64,000 nt of DNA, taken from assembly GCF_002860255.1 (NCBI RefSeq), contig NZ_PGVE01000044.1, forward strand, positions 1 through 64,000. The letters are read 5' to 3'. The DNA comes from Neobacillus cucumis (GTDB lineage Bacteria > Bacillota > Bacilli > Bacillales > Cytobacillaceae). Positions 8,067 to 16,036 of the stretch are shown one piece after another (position 1 is the stretch's first letter; every line of letters begins with the position of its first letter). The notes below the pieces were generated by a model. That model saw only the letters and a program-made list of their open reading frames with translations. It made no database searches and was not told the DNA's origin. Made by a program: the position numbers and the translations under genes.

Positions 8067-9398
8067 TTAACTAGTCTTTTCCAATTTTTTTTCGACATTC
8101 GACTTTAAAATCTTGCCTGACTGTTTTACTAAGAAAACAACAATACAAGAGCCCAGTATCAAACTTGCACCTAAGAAAACCATACTAGCATTAAATGATC
8201 CTGTTACATCTTTAATATAGCCAACAATGTAAGGTCCAAAGAAACCACCAAGATTCCCTATACTGTTAATAAGTGCAATGGCCCCTGCAGCTGCTGCTTC
8301 AGTTAAGAAGGATGGAGGAATGGACCAGAATGGAGAGTATGCACCAAATGCTCCACAAAGGGCGATGGTTAAAAAGACAAATGATAAAACAATACTGGTA
8401 TTGGCCACCAAGCTGCTAATGATCATCGCAACCGCACTGGTTGTTAAACATGCCGCAACATGCCAGCGCCGCTCGTTCTTTTTGTCGGAATGGTTACCAA
8501 CTAGATACATCGTAACCATGGCACAAACATACATGAATCCTAACACCCACCCCATTGATTGGGTACTAATGGAAGTTGCTTCTGTTAAACCTTTTGAAAT
8601 GGTTGGTAAAAACATGACAATTCCGTAGTAGCCGATCATCCAGCAAAAATATCCAACCGATAAGATTAAAACATCACGATCCTTTAAAGCCTGCAAGAAT
8701 GTATAGTGCTTTACTTCCTGTTTTTGAAGCTTCTCTTTTGTTGTGATGTCAATGAGCCATTTTTTTTCGTCTTTATTTAACCATTTTACATCTTCAATTT
8801 TATCATCAAGATAGAAATAGCAAATGATACCTAAAATCACGGCCGGAATCGCTTCCATAATAAACAACCATTGCCATCCCTCCAGTCCAAACCAGTTAAC
8901 TCCCAGTAAGTAAGTGGAAAGTGGTGAACCTAATGCATTCGCACCTGGAATAGCAATCATAAATCCAGCAATCGCCTTTGCATGATGCTTCGTCTGATAA
9001 AAACCGCTTAAATAAAAGACCATACATGGATAAAAACTAGCTTCAGCAACACCTAAAAGAAATCGCGCTGTATAAAATTGCATCGGAGTTTTTACAAAAG
9101 CCATTAAAATAGCAATGATGGCCCATGTAACCATGATTCTACTAATCCATTTTCTTGGTCCAATTTTCGTCATGATGGCACTGCCCGGTACCTCTAAAAG
9201 GAAATAACCCAAGAAAAAGATCCCTGCTCCAAATCCAAAAACGGCATTAGAAAAACCTAAATCTTGGTTCATTTGTAGTGCGGCGAATCCAATATTCACC
9301 CGATCTAGTATCGATATGGTAAAACATAAAAATAAAAACGGAATTAATCTTAACGTCACCTTTTTAGTAGTTGTACGTTCCAATTGAAGTAGATCCAA
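8067..9398 (-). CDS. MFS permease, ACS type, copy 2
   Basis: 443 residues with 12 predicted membrane spans. It is collinear with and strongly similar to the product of 2828-4159: same length, same DRVNIGFAA motif, same TTG start with GGAGGAATT upstream. Differences cluster in the first ten residues, a few loops and the last 15 residues. It lies between the transketolase operon and the Zn-dehydrogenase, reads in the same direction as the latter, and ends in its own terminator. Two closely similar carriers in one island suggest gene dosage or two related substrates. Confidence 0.85.
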   Translation of the reverse strand: MDLLQLERTTTKKVTLRLIPFLFLCFTISILDRVNIGFAALQMNQDLGFSNAVFGFGAGIFFLGYFLLEVPGSAIMTKIGPRKWISRIMVTWAIIAILMAFVKTPMQFYTARFLLGVAEASFYPCMVFYLSGFYQTKHHAKAIAGFMIAIPGANALGSPLSTYLLGVNWFGLEGWQWLFIMEAIPAVILGIICYFYLDDKIEDVKWLNKDEKKWLIDITTKEKLQKQEVKHYTFLQALKDRDVLILSVGYFCWMIGYYGIVMFLPTISKGLTEATSISTQSMGWVLGFMYVCAMVTMYLVGNHSDKKNERRWHVAACLTTSAVAMIISSLVANTSIVLSFVFLTIALCGAFGAYSPFWSIPPSFLTEAAAAGAIALINSIGNLGGFFGPYIVGYIKDVTGSFNASMVFLGASLILGSCIVVFLVKQSGKILKSNVEKKLEKTS

Positions 9399-9503
9399 AA
9401 TAATTCCTCCTTTAATTCTCCCTTAGAATACTTGCAAACCCTTACATTATTCTCTATAAAAGATGGATGCACATAGCTTTAAAGCTGCAAAGATATGGAA
9501 CAT

Positions 9504-10529
9504 TTAATATTTCAATAAAACCTTTATAACATTCTCTAATTTTTGATCAACTATATTCATAGCATCCTTGATAGCTTCAATTGGTATCACCTTTGATATA
9601 AGCAAAGAGGTATCAAAAAAGTTTGCTGCGATTGCCTCTGCTGCAATCTCAAAATCCTCTCTCACATACATGTTAGACCCCATTAATTCGATCTCTTTAT
9701 TTTGAAGGTACGAAATGTCGATTTCTGGTTTCTTGCCAAAAAGAGCTACTTCAGATACTTTTCCGCCTCTTTTGACGATCCTGAAGGAATCATTCAGTAC
9801 GGATGGAATACCCACAGCAATAAATACGGTGTCTACCCCTTCACCATCTGTCTCTTCCAATATTCGTCCAACTGCATCCTCATCATTCGTATTAATTGGG
9901 GAAGTGGCACCCAGTCTTTTGGCAATCTCTAGATTATAATCTAATGCATCTGTTATGAAAATCTCGGTTGCGCCTGCGTTTTTTGCAGCTATCATTAAAC
10001 CCAAACCTATAGGGCCTGCTCCGAGAATAGCTACTTTATCCTTCTGCCCTACACCAGCCTTTCTCACAGCATGAACGCCCACTGCAAGGGGTTCGATTAG
10101 GGCACCCTGTTCATACGATACATGATCTGGTAACTTTACAATGGTGTTTTCCGGAACAACAATATATTCACCAAAAGAACCGATCCATTCTTGTGTACCT
10201 AGCACCCTTTTTTCTATACAAATATGATAATTGCCAGCTTTACACGTTTTACATTCACCACATCCATAATGAGGCTCCACAGTAACTCGATCCCCCACTG
10301 AGGTACCCAAGACGTCTGAACCTGTTTCTACAACCACCCCTGCAAGCTCATGTCCAGATATAACGGGTGGGATTCGAAAAGGATGTGTTCCATGATAAGC
10401 ATGAATTTCGGATCCGCATATTCCAGTTACGACCACTTGAATTTTAACCTCGTTCGCATGCTTTATGACCGGTGAACCAACCTCATGTAAAACAATCGAA
10501 AATGGTTTATCAATGACTGCTGCTCTCAT
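9504..10529 (-). CDS. Zinc-dependent medium-chain dehydrogenase (sorbitol/idonate dehydrogenase type)
   Basis: 341 residues. Catalytic-zinc ligands are C38 (CGSE) and H60-E61 (GHE). The structural-zinc cysteines C90, C93, C96 and C104 are all present, and GAGPIG marks the NAD(P) fold. I chose ATG at 10529, which follows AGGGGGAG; starting at 10586 would add 19 unlike residues and place the start inside the operator. The family oxidises polyols, aldonates or threonine. With an FCD regulator and ACS permeases, an aldonate or polyol substrate is the best inference. MFS copy 2 follows 105 bases later and may be co-transcribed. Confidence 0.88.
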   Translation of the reverse strand: MRAAVIDKPFSIVLHEVGSPVIKHANEVKIQVVVTGICGSEIHAYHGTHPFRIPPVISGHELAGVVVETGSDVLGTSVGDRVTVEPHYGCGECKTCKAGNYHICIEKRVLGTQEWIGSFGEYIVVPENTIVKLPDHVSYEQGALIEPLAVGVHAVRKAGVGQKDKVAILGAGPIGLGLMIAAKNAGATEIFITDALDYNLEIAKRLGATSPINTNDEDAVGRILEETDGEGVDTVFIAVGIPSVLNDSFRIVKRGGKVSEVALFGKKPEIDISYLQNKEIELMGSNMYVREDFEIAAEAIAANFFDTSLLISKVIPIEAIKDAMNIVDQKLENVIKVLLKY

Positions 10530-10578
10530 ATTCTCCCCCTTTGTTTTAAATACTTTCTCCCTTTTCCAATTTGTCTTC

Positions 10579-10640
10579 TTGTTCACTTGTCTACTAAGAT
10601 GTTATGTAATTAATATACTTTTCTTGATTTTGTTTGTCAA
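10579..10640 (-). promoter_or_regulatory. Sigma-A promoter and operator of the Zn-dehydrogenase
   Basis: Minus strand: TTGACA (10635-10640), 17 bases, TATATT (10612-10617), then TTGTTCACTTGTCTACTAAG (10579-10598). This is the third copy of the island's promoter-operator module. Confidence 0.8.
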
Positions 10641-10661
10641 TAAGTCTTAAAAAAAATAAAA

Positions 10662-10694
10662 AAATTCCCCATCACTATTTTGGATGGGGAATTT
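10662..10694 (-). terminator. Terminator of GntR copy 2
   Basis: The stem AAATTCCCCATC pairs with GATGGGGAATTT across about eight bases and is followed on the minus strand by a long T-rich run. Confidence 0.8.
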
Positions 10695-10733
10695 AGCGTA
10701 TTCGTACGATACTGTTTTGAAAGGTTGAGTCAA

Positions 10734-11423
10734 CTAATCCTTCCAATACCGATCATATAAATTTTGCATATGATTGGTCATAATTTTCACTGCTTCTTTT
10801 TCGTTACGATCCTCGATTGCCTTAATAAGTAATTGGTGTTCTCTGAAATTAACGTCCCGGTAGTCTGGTCGTGTTACCGTCCGATCCCGAATAAATTTCC
10901 ACATTTCCTGCTGTTTCATCGCATTGATAATATCAGCCATGATGTTGATAAATAAATCATTATGAGAGGCCTTGGCAATCCCACAATGTAATTTCTCGTC
11001 TGTTTCTGGTACATATACTCTAGACCTAGTTTCCTCTTCCATCTGGTTTATGGTTGAGCGAAGCTCCTTTATGTCTTCATCAGTTGCTCTTTGGACGGCA
11101 AATTTAACAATTAGCGGCTCGATGTTCATTCTTGCCTCAACAATATCTTCAGGTGATATGGATTTAAAAAAGGATTGGTCAGTTGCAAGCTGAGTGCTTT
11201 TCACATAAACACCTTCACCTTGACGGGAATATATTATGCCATTTAATTCTAAAGCGCTCAGGGCCTGCCGAATTGGAGCACGACTTACACCAAACATTTC
11301 GCATAGTTCCCTTTCAGCTGGCAGTTTATCACCTATTTTAAATGTACCTGCTTGGATTTCTGAAAGAATTTGATTATAAATTTGCATATATAATTTTTTG
11401 CTGGATACTGGATTAAAATTCAT
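10734..11423 (-). CDS. GntR-family regulator (FadR/FCD type), copy 2
   Basis: 229 residues, paralogous to the product of 4458-5162 throughout. It has the same winged-helix reading head (PAERELCEMFGVSRAPIRQAL) and the same FCD pattern D..LHCGIAKASHND, and shares the C-terminal VTRPDYRDVNF stretch. I chose ATG at 11423, with AGAGG eight bases upstream; GTG at 11432 lies within that ribosome binding site. It has its own promoter with a degenerate operator, so autoregulation is likely. Near-identical recognition helices suggest both regulators read the same 20-bp sites, with possible cross-talk. Confidence 0.86.
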   Translation of the reverse strand: MNFNPVSSKKLYMQIYNQILSEIQAGTFKIGDKLPAERELCEMFGVSRAPIRQALSALELNGIIYSRQGEGVYVKSTQLATDQSFFKSISPEDIVEARMNIEPLIVKFAVQRATDEDIKELRSTINQMEEETRSRVYVPETDEKLHCGIAKASHNDLFINIMADIINAMKQQEMWKFIRDRTVTRPDYRDVNFREHQLLIKAIEDRNEKEAVKIMTNHMQNLYDRYWKD

Positions 11424-11444
11424 AATAATCACCTCTTTTTACAT

Positions 11445-11513
11445 TATGTCTGTTGTATCCTAAGTAAGTAATTAGACATGTATAATTATAATGATATTTA
11501 TTCAAAAGAGCAA
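11445..11513 (-). promoter_or_regulatory. Promoter of GntR copy 2 with degenerate operator
   Basis: Minus strand: TTGCTC (11508-11513), 17 bases, TATAAT (11485-11490). Downstream, TTGTATCCTAAG (11453-11464) differs by one base from the TTGTATACTAAG part of the island operator. Confidence 0.6.
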
Positions 11514-11616
11514 TGAACTAAATAGTTAACCAAACCATAATGTACCAATTTCTAATTAATGTTAACAAAGTATTCAAACATTTAAAGGAAATTATAGGGG
11601 TTATGAATGGTGTGGG

Positions 11617-12005
11617 GTGATTGGCTACCCTCGGGGCTTTTTTTCCTCTTGGTCGGTCGTCTATAATGGTCATTGGCTACCTTTGGCTCTCCTTTTGCTC
11701 TCCTTTGGCTCCTGTTCGGTCGTATATGGCGGTCATTGGCTACCTTCATCGCTCCTTTGGCTCCTGCTCGGTCGTCTATGGCGGTCATTGGCTACCTTCA
11801 TCGCTCCTTTGGCTCCTGCTCGGTCGTCTATGGCGTCCATTGACTACCTTGGGCTCTCCTTTTGCTCCTGTTCAGTCGTCTATGGCGTCCATTGACTACC
11901 CTGAGGGTCCTTTTTGCTTCTGCTCGGTCGTCTATAATGGTCATTGGCTACCTTTGGCTCTCCTTTTGCTCCTGCTCGATCGTCTATAGCGGTCATCGGC
12001 TACTC
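11617..12005. repeat. 52-bp tandem repeat array, eight units
   Basis: ATTGGCTACC or close variants start at 11620, 11672, 11735, 11787, 11839, 11891, 11943 and 11995. The period is exactly 52 except for one 63-base unit, where an 11-base stretch (near CCTTTTGCTCT) is doubled. Each unit holds CGGTCGTCTATGGCG, ATTGGCTACC and a C/T-rich CTCCTTTGGCTCCTG stretch. 52 is not a multiple of three and the open frames across it shift, so it is not a coding repeat. There are no spacers, so it is not CRISPR. Confidence 0.9.
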
Positions 12006-12040
12006 TACCAAGCGTAAAAAATCAGCCTGTCTTCATTGCT

Positions 12041-12110
12041 AAAACAGCCCGACCAATACGAGATAATTGCCAAATTATCTTGATTACCCCTTACTGCTTA
12101 AAACCACCAC
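12041..12110. repeat. Flank shared with the left window edge
   Basis: AAAACAG (12041), CGAGAT (12059) and TTACTGCTTAAAAC (12091-12104) recur at 94, 112 and 139 with the same order and nearly the same spacing. The segment beside the 52-bp array is therefore also duplicated. At the left edge this block holds the stop codon of the M50B-like gene; here it carries no gene. Confidence 0.6.
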
Positions 12111-12127
12111 TAACTGCCAGATAGAAA

Positions 12128-12159
12128 GAGAAGCACCACCCTAGACGGTGGTGCTTCTC
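12128..12159 (-). terminator. Terminator of the pspA operon
   Basis: A stem of about 13 bp (GAGAAGCACCACC with GGTGGTGCTTCTC, six-base loop) lies just past the stop codon at 12169. It is strong and may work in both directions. Confidence 0.75.
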
Positions 12160-12168
12160 TCCCTTGAA

Positions 12169-12840
12169 TTATAAAACGGCTACTTTTTCGTTCTTTAACT
12201 TTTCAATTTCCTTGTTTAACTCTTCATCACTCATAAACGAATCGTATGCCGCATCAAACTTTGCTAATGGAGCCGCAAACTGGTTACCTGCTTGAGCTTC
12301 TGCTTCCATCATTAAAATCTTCTCTTCCGCTCGGGCTACCCCTCTAGCAATATCATCCGTATGGAAAGAAACTGTTACTTTTTGAATTTGTTTCATGGAC
12401 TGAGCTACATTCGCACGTGACGCTAACAAGATTTTCTTTTGCTGCATTTGGTTATACGTATCTTTCAATTGGTCCAATTTTCCAACAAGGATTTGAGTTT
12501 GTCCCTTAATCGACTCTAATTGATCCACATAAAGTTGTAACTGGTTTTCTTTGCTTAGCTTTTCTTGTACAGCCAGTTTTGCCATGGCCTCGTCGCCTTG
12601 CTCAAGTGCTAGTTTCGCCTGACGCATACGCTTGTCCACCAATGCTTTGGTTTCTTTAATCAGTGCCTCTTGTTTTTTCTCTACAAAAATTTGTCGAGCT
12701 AAGGCTTGCTGCCCTTTTGTAATTTCCTGTTCCATTTCTCGAGAATACTCATTTAGCATGGCAATCGGATCTTCCATTCCGTCTAATAATCCGTTAATTT
12801 CCGCCATTGTAATGGTCTTTAATCGTTTAAAAATACCCAT
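12169..12840 (-). CDS. pspA: PspA/IM30-family membrane stress protein
   Basis: 223 residues. An N-terminal amphipathic stretch (MGIFKRLKTITMAEINGLLD) is followed by a long coiled coil rich in Q, K, E and A, typical of PspA/Vipp1 (ESCRT-III-like) proteins that coat and repair the cytoplasmic membrane. I chose ATG at 12840: GGAG lies ten bases upstream, while the ATG at 12849 is one base from it. It starts one base after the stop of the upstream membrane-protein gene, so the two form a tight operon. The upstream partner probably anchors or signals to it (inference). Confidence 0.92.
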   Translation of the reverse strand: MGIFKRLKTITMAEINGLLDGMEDPIAMLNEYSREMEQEITKGQQALARQIFVEKKQEALIKETKALVDKRMRQAKLALEQGDEAMAKLAVQEKLSKENQLQLYVDQLESIKGQTQILVGKLDQLKDTYNQMQQKKILLASRANVAQSMKQIQKVTVSFHTDDIARGVARAEEKILMMEAEAQAGNQFAAPLAKFDAAYDSFMSDEELNKEIEKLKNEKVAVL

Positions 12841-12841
12841 G

Positions 12842-13246
12842 TTATTCATTCTCCTTTTTAGTTAAAATATTTTTTTCCCATTGATCCAAAATGCTAGCAT
12901 TTTGGTTGGTTACTGGTATATGCGAACCTACAAGAGAGGTGTCAATAAACTGTTGCATAGAAGAAGCTTTTGACTTCTTTTTAAGCCATCTTACTAGAAG
13001 CACTAGAACAGCTAGTCCAATAATAAGGAAAGCCCATGGGAATCCTCCTCCGTGGGGAGCGCCATTCATCATCTGCTGGTGGCCAAACCCGCCTTGCATC
13101 CCCATTCCACCAGGACCATGTCCGCCATGTGGACCTCTCGCAAAAGCGCTGCTTCCTCCTAGTAAAAAGTGGAGTACGTTAATCACCAAAACGGTAGAAG
13201 CGATGAGCACACCCCAGAAAATACCCTTTCTGACCTTTGTATTCAT
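12842..13246 (-). CDS. Small two-span membrane protein, Gly/His-rich loop, PspA partner
   Basis: 134 residues. Membrane segments lie near 8-30 and 70-88. Between them is a loop very rich in G, H, P and M (GPHGGHGPGGMGMQGG), which could bind metal. A basic KKKSK stretch follows the second span, and the cytoplasmic tail is soluble. I recognise no named family. Its place directly upstream of pspA, with a one-base gap, suggests a membrane anchor or sensor for the PspA system. The His/Met-rich external loop is the notable feature. Confidence 0.75.
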   Translation of the reverse strand: MNTKVRKGIFWGVLIASTVLVINVLHFLLGGSSAFARGPHGGHGPGGMGMQGGFGHQQMMNGAPHGGGFPWAFLIIGLAVLVLLVRWLKKKSKASSMQQFIDTSLVGSHIPVTNQNASILDQWEKNILTKKENE

Positions 13247-13390
13247 CTCTTTGTTTCCTCCTTTCGTTATCTGATGTAATGAATAGTAAAGGGGAATGGT
13301 GAAAAGTTGGTGAAAACAGACCGTTATTTTTTAAAAAAAGGAGGGATTTACAAAATTAAATTTGAATTCTATTGAAATTAACTTCGAAAA

Positions 13391-13420
13391 TAAAAAAAGC
13401 CAGCATAAAATATGCTGACT
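13391..13420 (-). terminator. Terminator of the TauE/SafE-type gene
   Basis: The stem AGTCAGCATA pairs with TATGCTGGCT (one G-U pair) and is followed on the minus strand by a seven-base T run. Confidence 0.8.
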
Positions 13421-13429
13421 TTCTCTTGA

Positions 13430-14194
13430 TTATATTAACTTGATTCCACTCACAAAAATTAAGACAGCCACAACAGCCCTAAGTGGTCTTGTCGGAACCT
13501 TCGCAGAAATCGTACTTCCGATCAATACTCCTGGAATGGAGCCCATTAGTAGATTCCCTACAAGCGTATAGTTCACATTGCCAAAACCAACATGAAGTAA
13601 TCCTGCTACCGTAACAAGTAGAAACGCATGCGTAATATCCGTACCAACCATCTCGGATGTCTTCATTTTATAAAGATAGATCATCGCGACAGCGAATAAT
13701 GAACCGGAACCTAATGAAGTGAGTCCGACAATAAATCCAAAGAAGACACCAATTAAAACCGTTAAAAGCTTCTTCTCGCTCAGAGGCTTGGTCTGCCAGC
13801 GATTAGGGCGAAGCTTTTTTTCCATAAAGGTTTTGAAGATAATAGCAACGGAAACAAAGATGAGCACATAACCAAGGGCGTGTCTGATAATTTGTTCTTG
13901 ATTATGGTAGGATGCTTCAAAGTAATGAAGACCTCCGATAGCAATGGCCGCACTTGGGATACTCCCCATCGCTAAATACTTAACCATCTGGAGATTCACT
14001 GTTTTTTGTTTCCAGTGTCCAAACACACCGAACAATTTGGTAATCGAGTTATAGACAAGGTCTGTACCCACGGCTATCGAAGGATTCACCCCTATTAAAA
14101 TTAATACAGGTGTCAGAAGCGCAGCTCCGCCCACTCCAGTCAACCCTACCAAAAAACCGACCAATAAGCCCATCAATGCAATTCCTATACTCAT
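13430..14194 (-). CDS. TauE/SafE (TSUP) family sulfite/organosulfur permease
   Basis: 254 residues with about eight membrane segments in two repeated halves. The family pattern GFLVGLTGVGGAALLTPVLI near the N-terminus recurs as GFIVGLTSLGSGSLFAVAMI in the second half. TSUP proteins export or import sulfite, sulfonates or related anions across the cytoplasmic membrane. It appears monocistronic with its own terminator. No sulfur-metabolism gene lies beside it, so the substrate stays open. Confidence 0.85.
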   Translation of the reverse strand: MSIGIALMGLLVGFLVGLTGVGGAALLTPVLILIGVNPSIAVGTDLVYNSITKLFGVFGHWKQKTVNLQMVKYLAMGSIPSAAIAIGGLHYFEASYHNQEQIIRHALGYVLIFVSVAIIFKTFMEKKLRPNRWQTKPLSEKKLLTVLIGVFFGFIVGLTSLGSGSLFAVAMIYLYKMKTSEMVGTDITHAFLLVTVAGLLHVGFGNVNYTLVGNLLMGSIPGVLIGSTISAKVPTRPLRAVVAVLIFVSGIKLI

Positions 14195-14308
14195 CTTTGC
14201 ACACGCCCTATCCTAATTCCAAGTATTTATATAGGATTATAAATAATTATATGCAACTTGTAAATAACAAAGTTTTTAATAGATTCAGAGAATTCCTGCC
14301 AAAAGGAA

Positions 14309-14334
14309 AATCCGGCCCCATTTAGAGCCGGATT
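14309..14334 (-). terminator. Terminator of the CBS-pair gene
   Basis: The stem AATCCGGC pairs with GCCGGATT (ten-base loop) and is followed by a short T-rich run on the minus strand. Confidence 0.7.
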
Positions 14335-14341
14335 ACTAAAG

Positions 14342-14767
14342 TTATTTATTAGGTTCGGATGGAACCGAGATTTCCTTAAGTGCTTCTCCAGCCTCATCAC
14401 TCGACTGATTATTAACAGCTAAATCACCCAGAGAGACCATTCCAACCAATTTTTCATTTTCCACGATCGGAAGGCGGCGAATTTGTTCATGGGACATGAT
14501 TTTTGCAGCTTCCTCAATGGACATGTCCTTAGTCCCTTTCACTACCATATTTGTGGCTAATTCAGAAACAGTAGAATCATCCGAAAGACCATTGGCTAAT
14601 CCCTTTATGACCAGATCGCGGTCAGTAATAATTCCCACTAATTTTTCATTTTCACAAATCGGAATCGCACCTACATCCAGTTCTTTCATTTTCATGGCTG
14701 CTTCCTTACAAGTACTTTCAGGAGTACAGCAATCCACATCCGTTGTCATTACATCAGCAACATTCAT
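14342..14767 (-). CDS. CBS-domain pair protein
   Basis: 141 residues made almost entirely of two CBS domains (about 8-60 and 72-122). The repeated pattern is GAIPI...KLVGIITDRDL and RRLPIV...KLVGMVSLGDL. Such stand-alone pairs bind adenosine nucleotides and act as energy or stress sensors. I chose ATG at 14767, which has GGAGG seven bases upstream; the longer frame to 14803 has none. It resembles the YhcV-type proteins of Bacillus. No partner enzyme is visible next to it. Confidence 0.88.
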   Translation of the reverse strand: MNVADVMTTDVDCCTPESTCKEAAMKMKELDVGAIPICENEKLVGIITDRDLVIKGLANGLSDDSTVSELATNMVVKGTKDMSIEEAAKIMSHEQIRRLPIVENEKLVGMVSLGDLAVNNQSSDEAGEALKEISVPSEPNK

Positions 14768-14930
14768 TTTTATGCCTCCTTTATGACTTCTTATTCGTTT
14801 CATACCCGCCCTATTTTATTGTTAAACATGGCTATTCTTTTTTACGGTTTATTTCTTTGGCTTATATTTTCGTTGCTCTTTCATTCATTCAGTCCGAATT
14901 CCACAAAAATCCTGATCTATTCTACAAAAT

Positions 14931-14957
14931 AAAAAACCCCCCAGCTGTGGGAGGTTT
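14931..14957 (-). terminator. Terminator of the sodium symporter gene
   Basis: AAACCTCCC pairs with GGGGGGTTT (one G-U pair), with a T run after it on the minus strand. It lies six bases past the stop codon. Confidence 0.8.
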
Positions 14958-14962
14958 CTAGA

Positions 14963-15925
14963 TTAGGCTATATGCTTGCTGCTATTTGCGTTTTCATTCT
15001 TATCCTTCATCCGGCTGAATAGATTCGCGAGAACCGAGCCAGATAAGTTATGCCACACACTGAAAATGGCGCTTGGTACCGCCGCTAATGGCGAGAAATG
15101 AGCGGTAGCAATTGCCACTCCCAAACCAGAGTTTTGCATACCCACTTCCATTGCTACTGCCTTTTGTTTCGCAAGGTCCATTCCGCATAAACGGGCAAAG
15201 AAGAATCCAATCAAGAATCCTAACAGATTGTGAAGGATGACCACTCCAAAAATAAGTAGACCCGTTTCGGCAATCTTTGCTGCACTGCCTGCAACGACAG
15301 CAGATACAATTAATACAATCGCAATAACGGAAACAAGCGGCAAGGCCTTGGCACCAGCTTGGGCCTGTTTTCCAAAGAATTTTTTAATAATAAAACCTAA
15401 CGCTAACGGAACAATAACCACTTGTACTATCGATAAGAATAACGATGCCACACTCACATCCACCCATTTACTAGCAAATAGAAGAATCAGTAATGGCGTT
15501 ACAACTGGTGCTAGAATCGTAGAAACAGAGGCAATCGCTACAGCCAGTGCCACATTTCCTCTTGCTAGAAACACCATCACGTTAGAAGCGGTTCCGCTTG
15601 GGCAGCAGCCTACTAAAATAACCCCAACAGCGACTTCCTTCGGTAAATCTAATCCAACGGCCAATAAAAAGGCTAACAGCGGCATGATGACAAAGTGCCC
15701 AATGACTCCAAGCGCTACTTCTTTCGGCCTTCTAAGTACCTCTTTAAAATCCGATAATTCTAGTGTCAGGCCCATACCAAACATAACTATGCCTAATAGA
15801 GGAACAATATAGCCTCCTAACCACACAAAGTGACTTGGAAATTGGAACGCAATAACCGCAAAAACTAGTACCCATAATGTAAATGTCTTCCCGGCAAAGC
15901 TGCTGATTTTCTCGATGACCTGCAT
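14963..15925 (-). CDS. Bile acid:sodium symporter family (SBF) transporter
   Basis: 320 residues with nine or ten membrane spans. The family marks are GMGLTLELSDF near 50-60, the VGCCPSGTASNV crossover motif and EVGMQNSGLGVAIA, which line the sodium and substrate sites in ASBT-like proteins. In bacilli this group (YocS-like) carries organic anions such as pantoate or keto acids rather than bile acids. The ATG at 15925 is preceded by an unusual nine-G ribosome binding site. It has its own terminator and no clear operon partner. Confidence 0.88.
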   Translation of the reverse strand: MQVIEKISSFAGKTFTLWVLVFAVIAFQFPSHFVWLGGYIVPLLGIVMFGMGLTLELSDFKEVLRRPKEVALGVIGHFVIMPLLAFLLAVGLDLPKEVAVGVILVGCCPSGTASNVMVFLARGNVALAVAIASVSTILAPVVTPLLILLFASKWVDVSVASLFLSIVQVVIVPLALGFIIKKFFGKQAQAGAKALPLVSVIAIVLIVSAVVAGSAAKIAETGLLIFGVVILHNLLGFLIGFFFARLCGMDLAKQKAVAMEVGMQNSGLGVAIATAHFSPLAAVPSAIFSVWHNLSGSVLANLFSRMKDKNENANSSKHIA

Positions 15926-15943
15926 AACAGGACCCCCCCCCTG
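15926..15943 (-). promoter_or_regulatory. Homopolymeric G9 ribosome binding site inside a hairpin
   Basis: Upstream of the ATG the minus strand reads ACAGG, a run of nine G counting the stem, then TCCTGT, seven bases from the start. ACAGG and CCTGT can pair and place the G tract in the loop. Length changes in a nine-base G run would alter ribosome binding, so this could vary between cells. Confidence 0.5.
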
Positions 15944-16036
15944 TAATTTTTTCGCTTTTCTAAATAATTAGTCTTTCACTATATTAGAATAAATTTTCAA
16001 AAAAATCAATATTTTCTTTAGGATAATATTTTCCAC

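Noticed and set aside
9504..10586. Longer N-terminus for the Zn-dehydrogenase
   Set aside because: It would put the start codon inside the operator and add 19 residues unlike the family. ATG at 10529 has the better ribosome binding site.
11617..12005. CRISPR-like array or repetitive proteins in the 52-bp repeats
   Set aside because: The units are contiguous with no variable spacers, no cas genes are near, and the 52-base period shifts the frame at every unit. The open frames across it are by-products.
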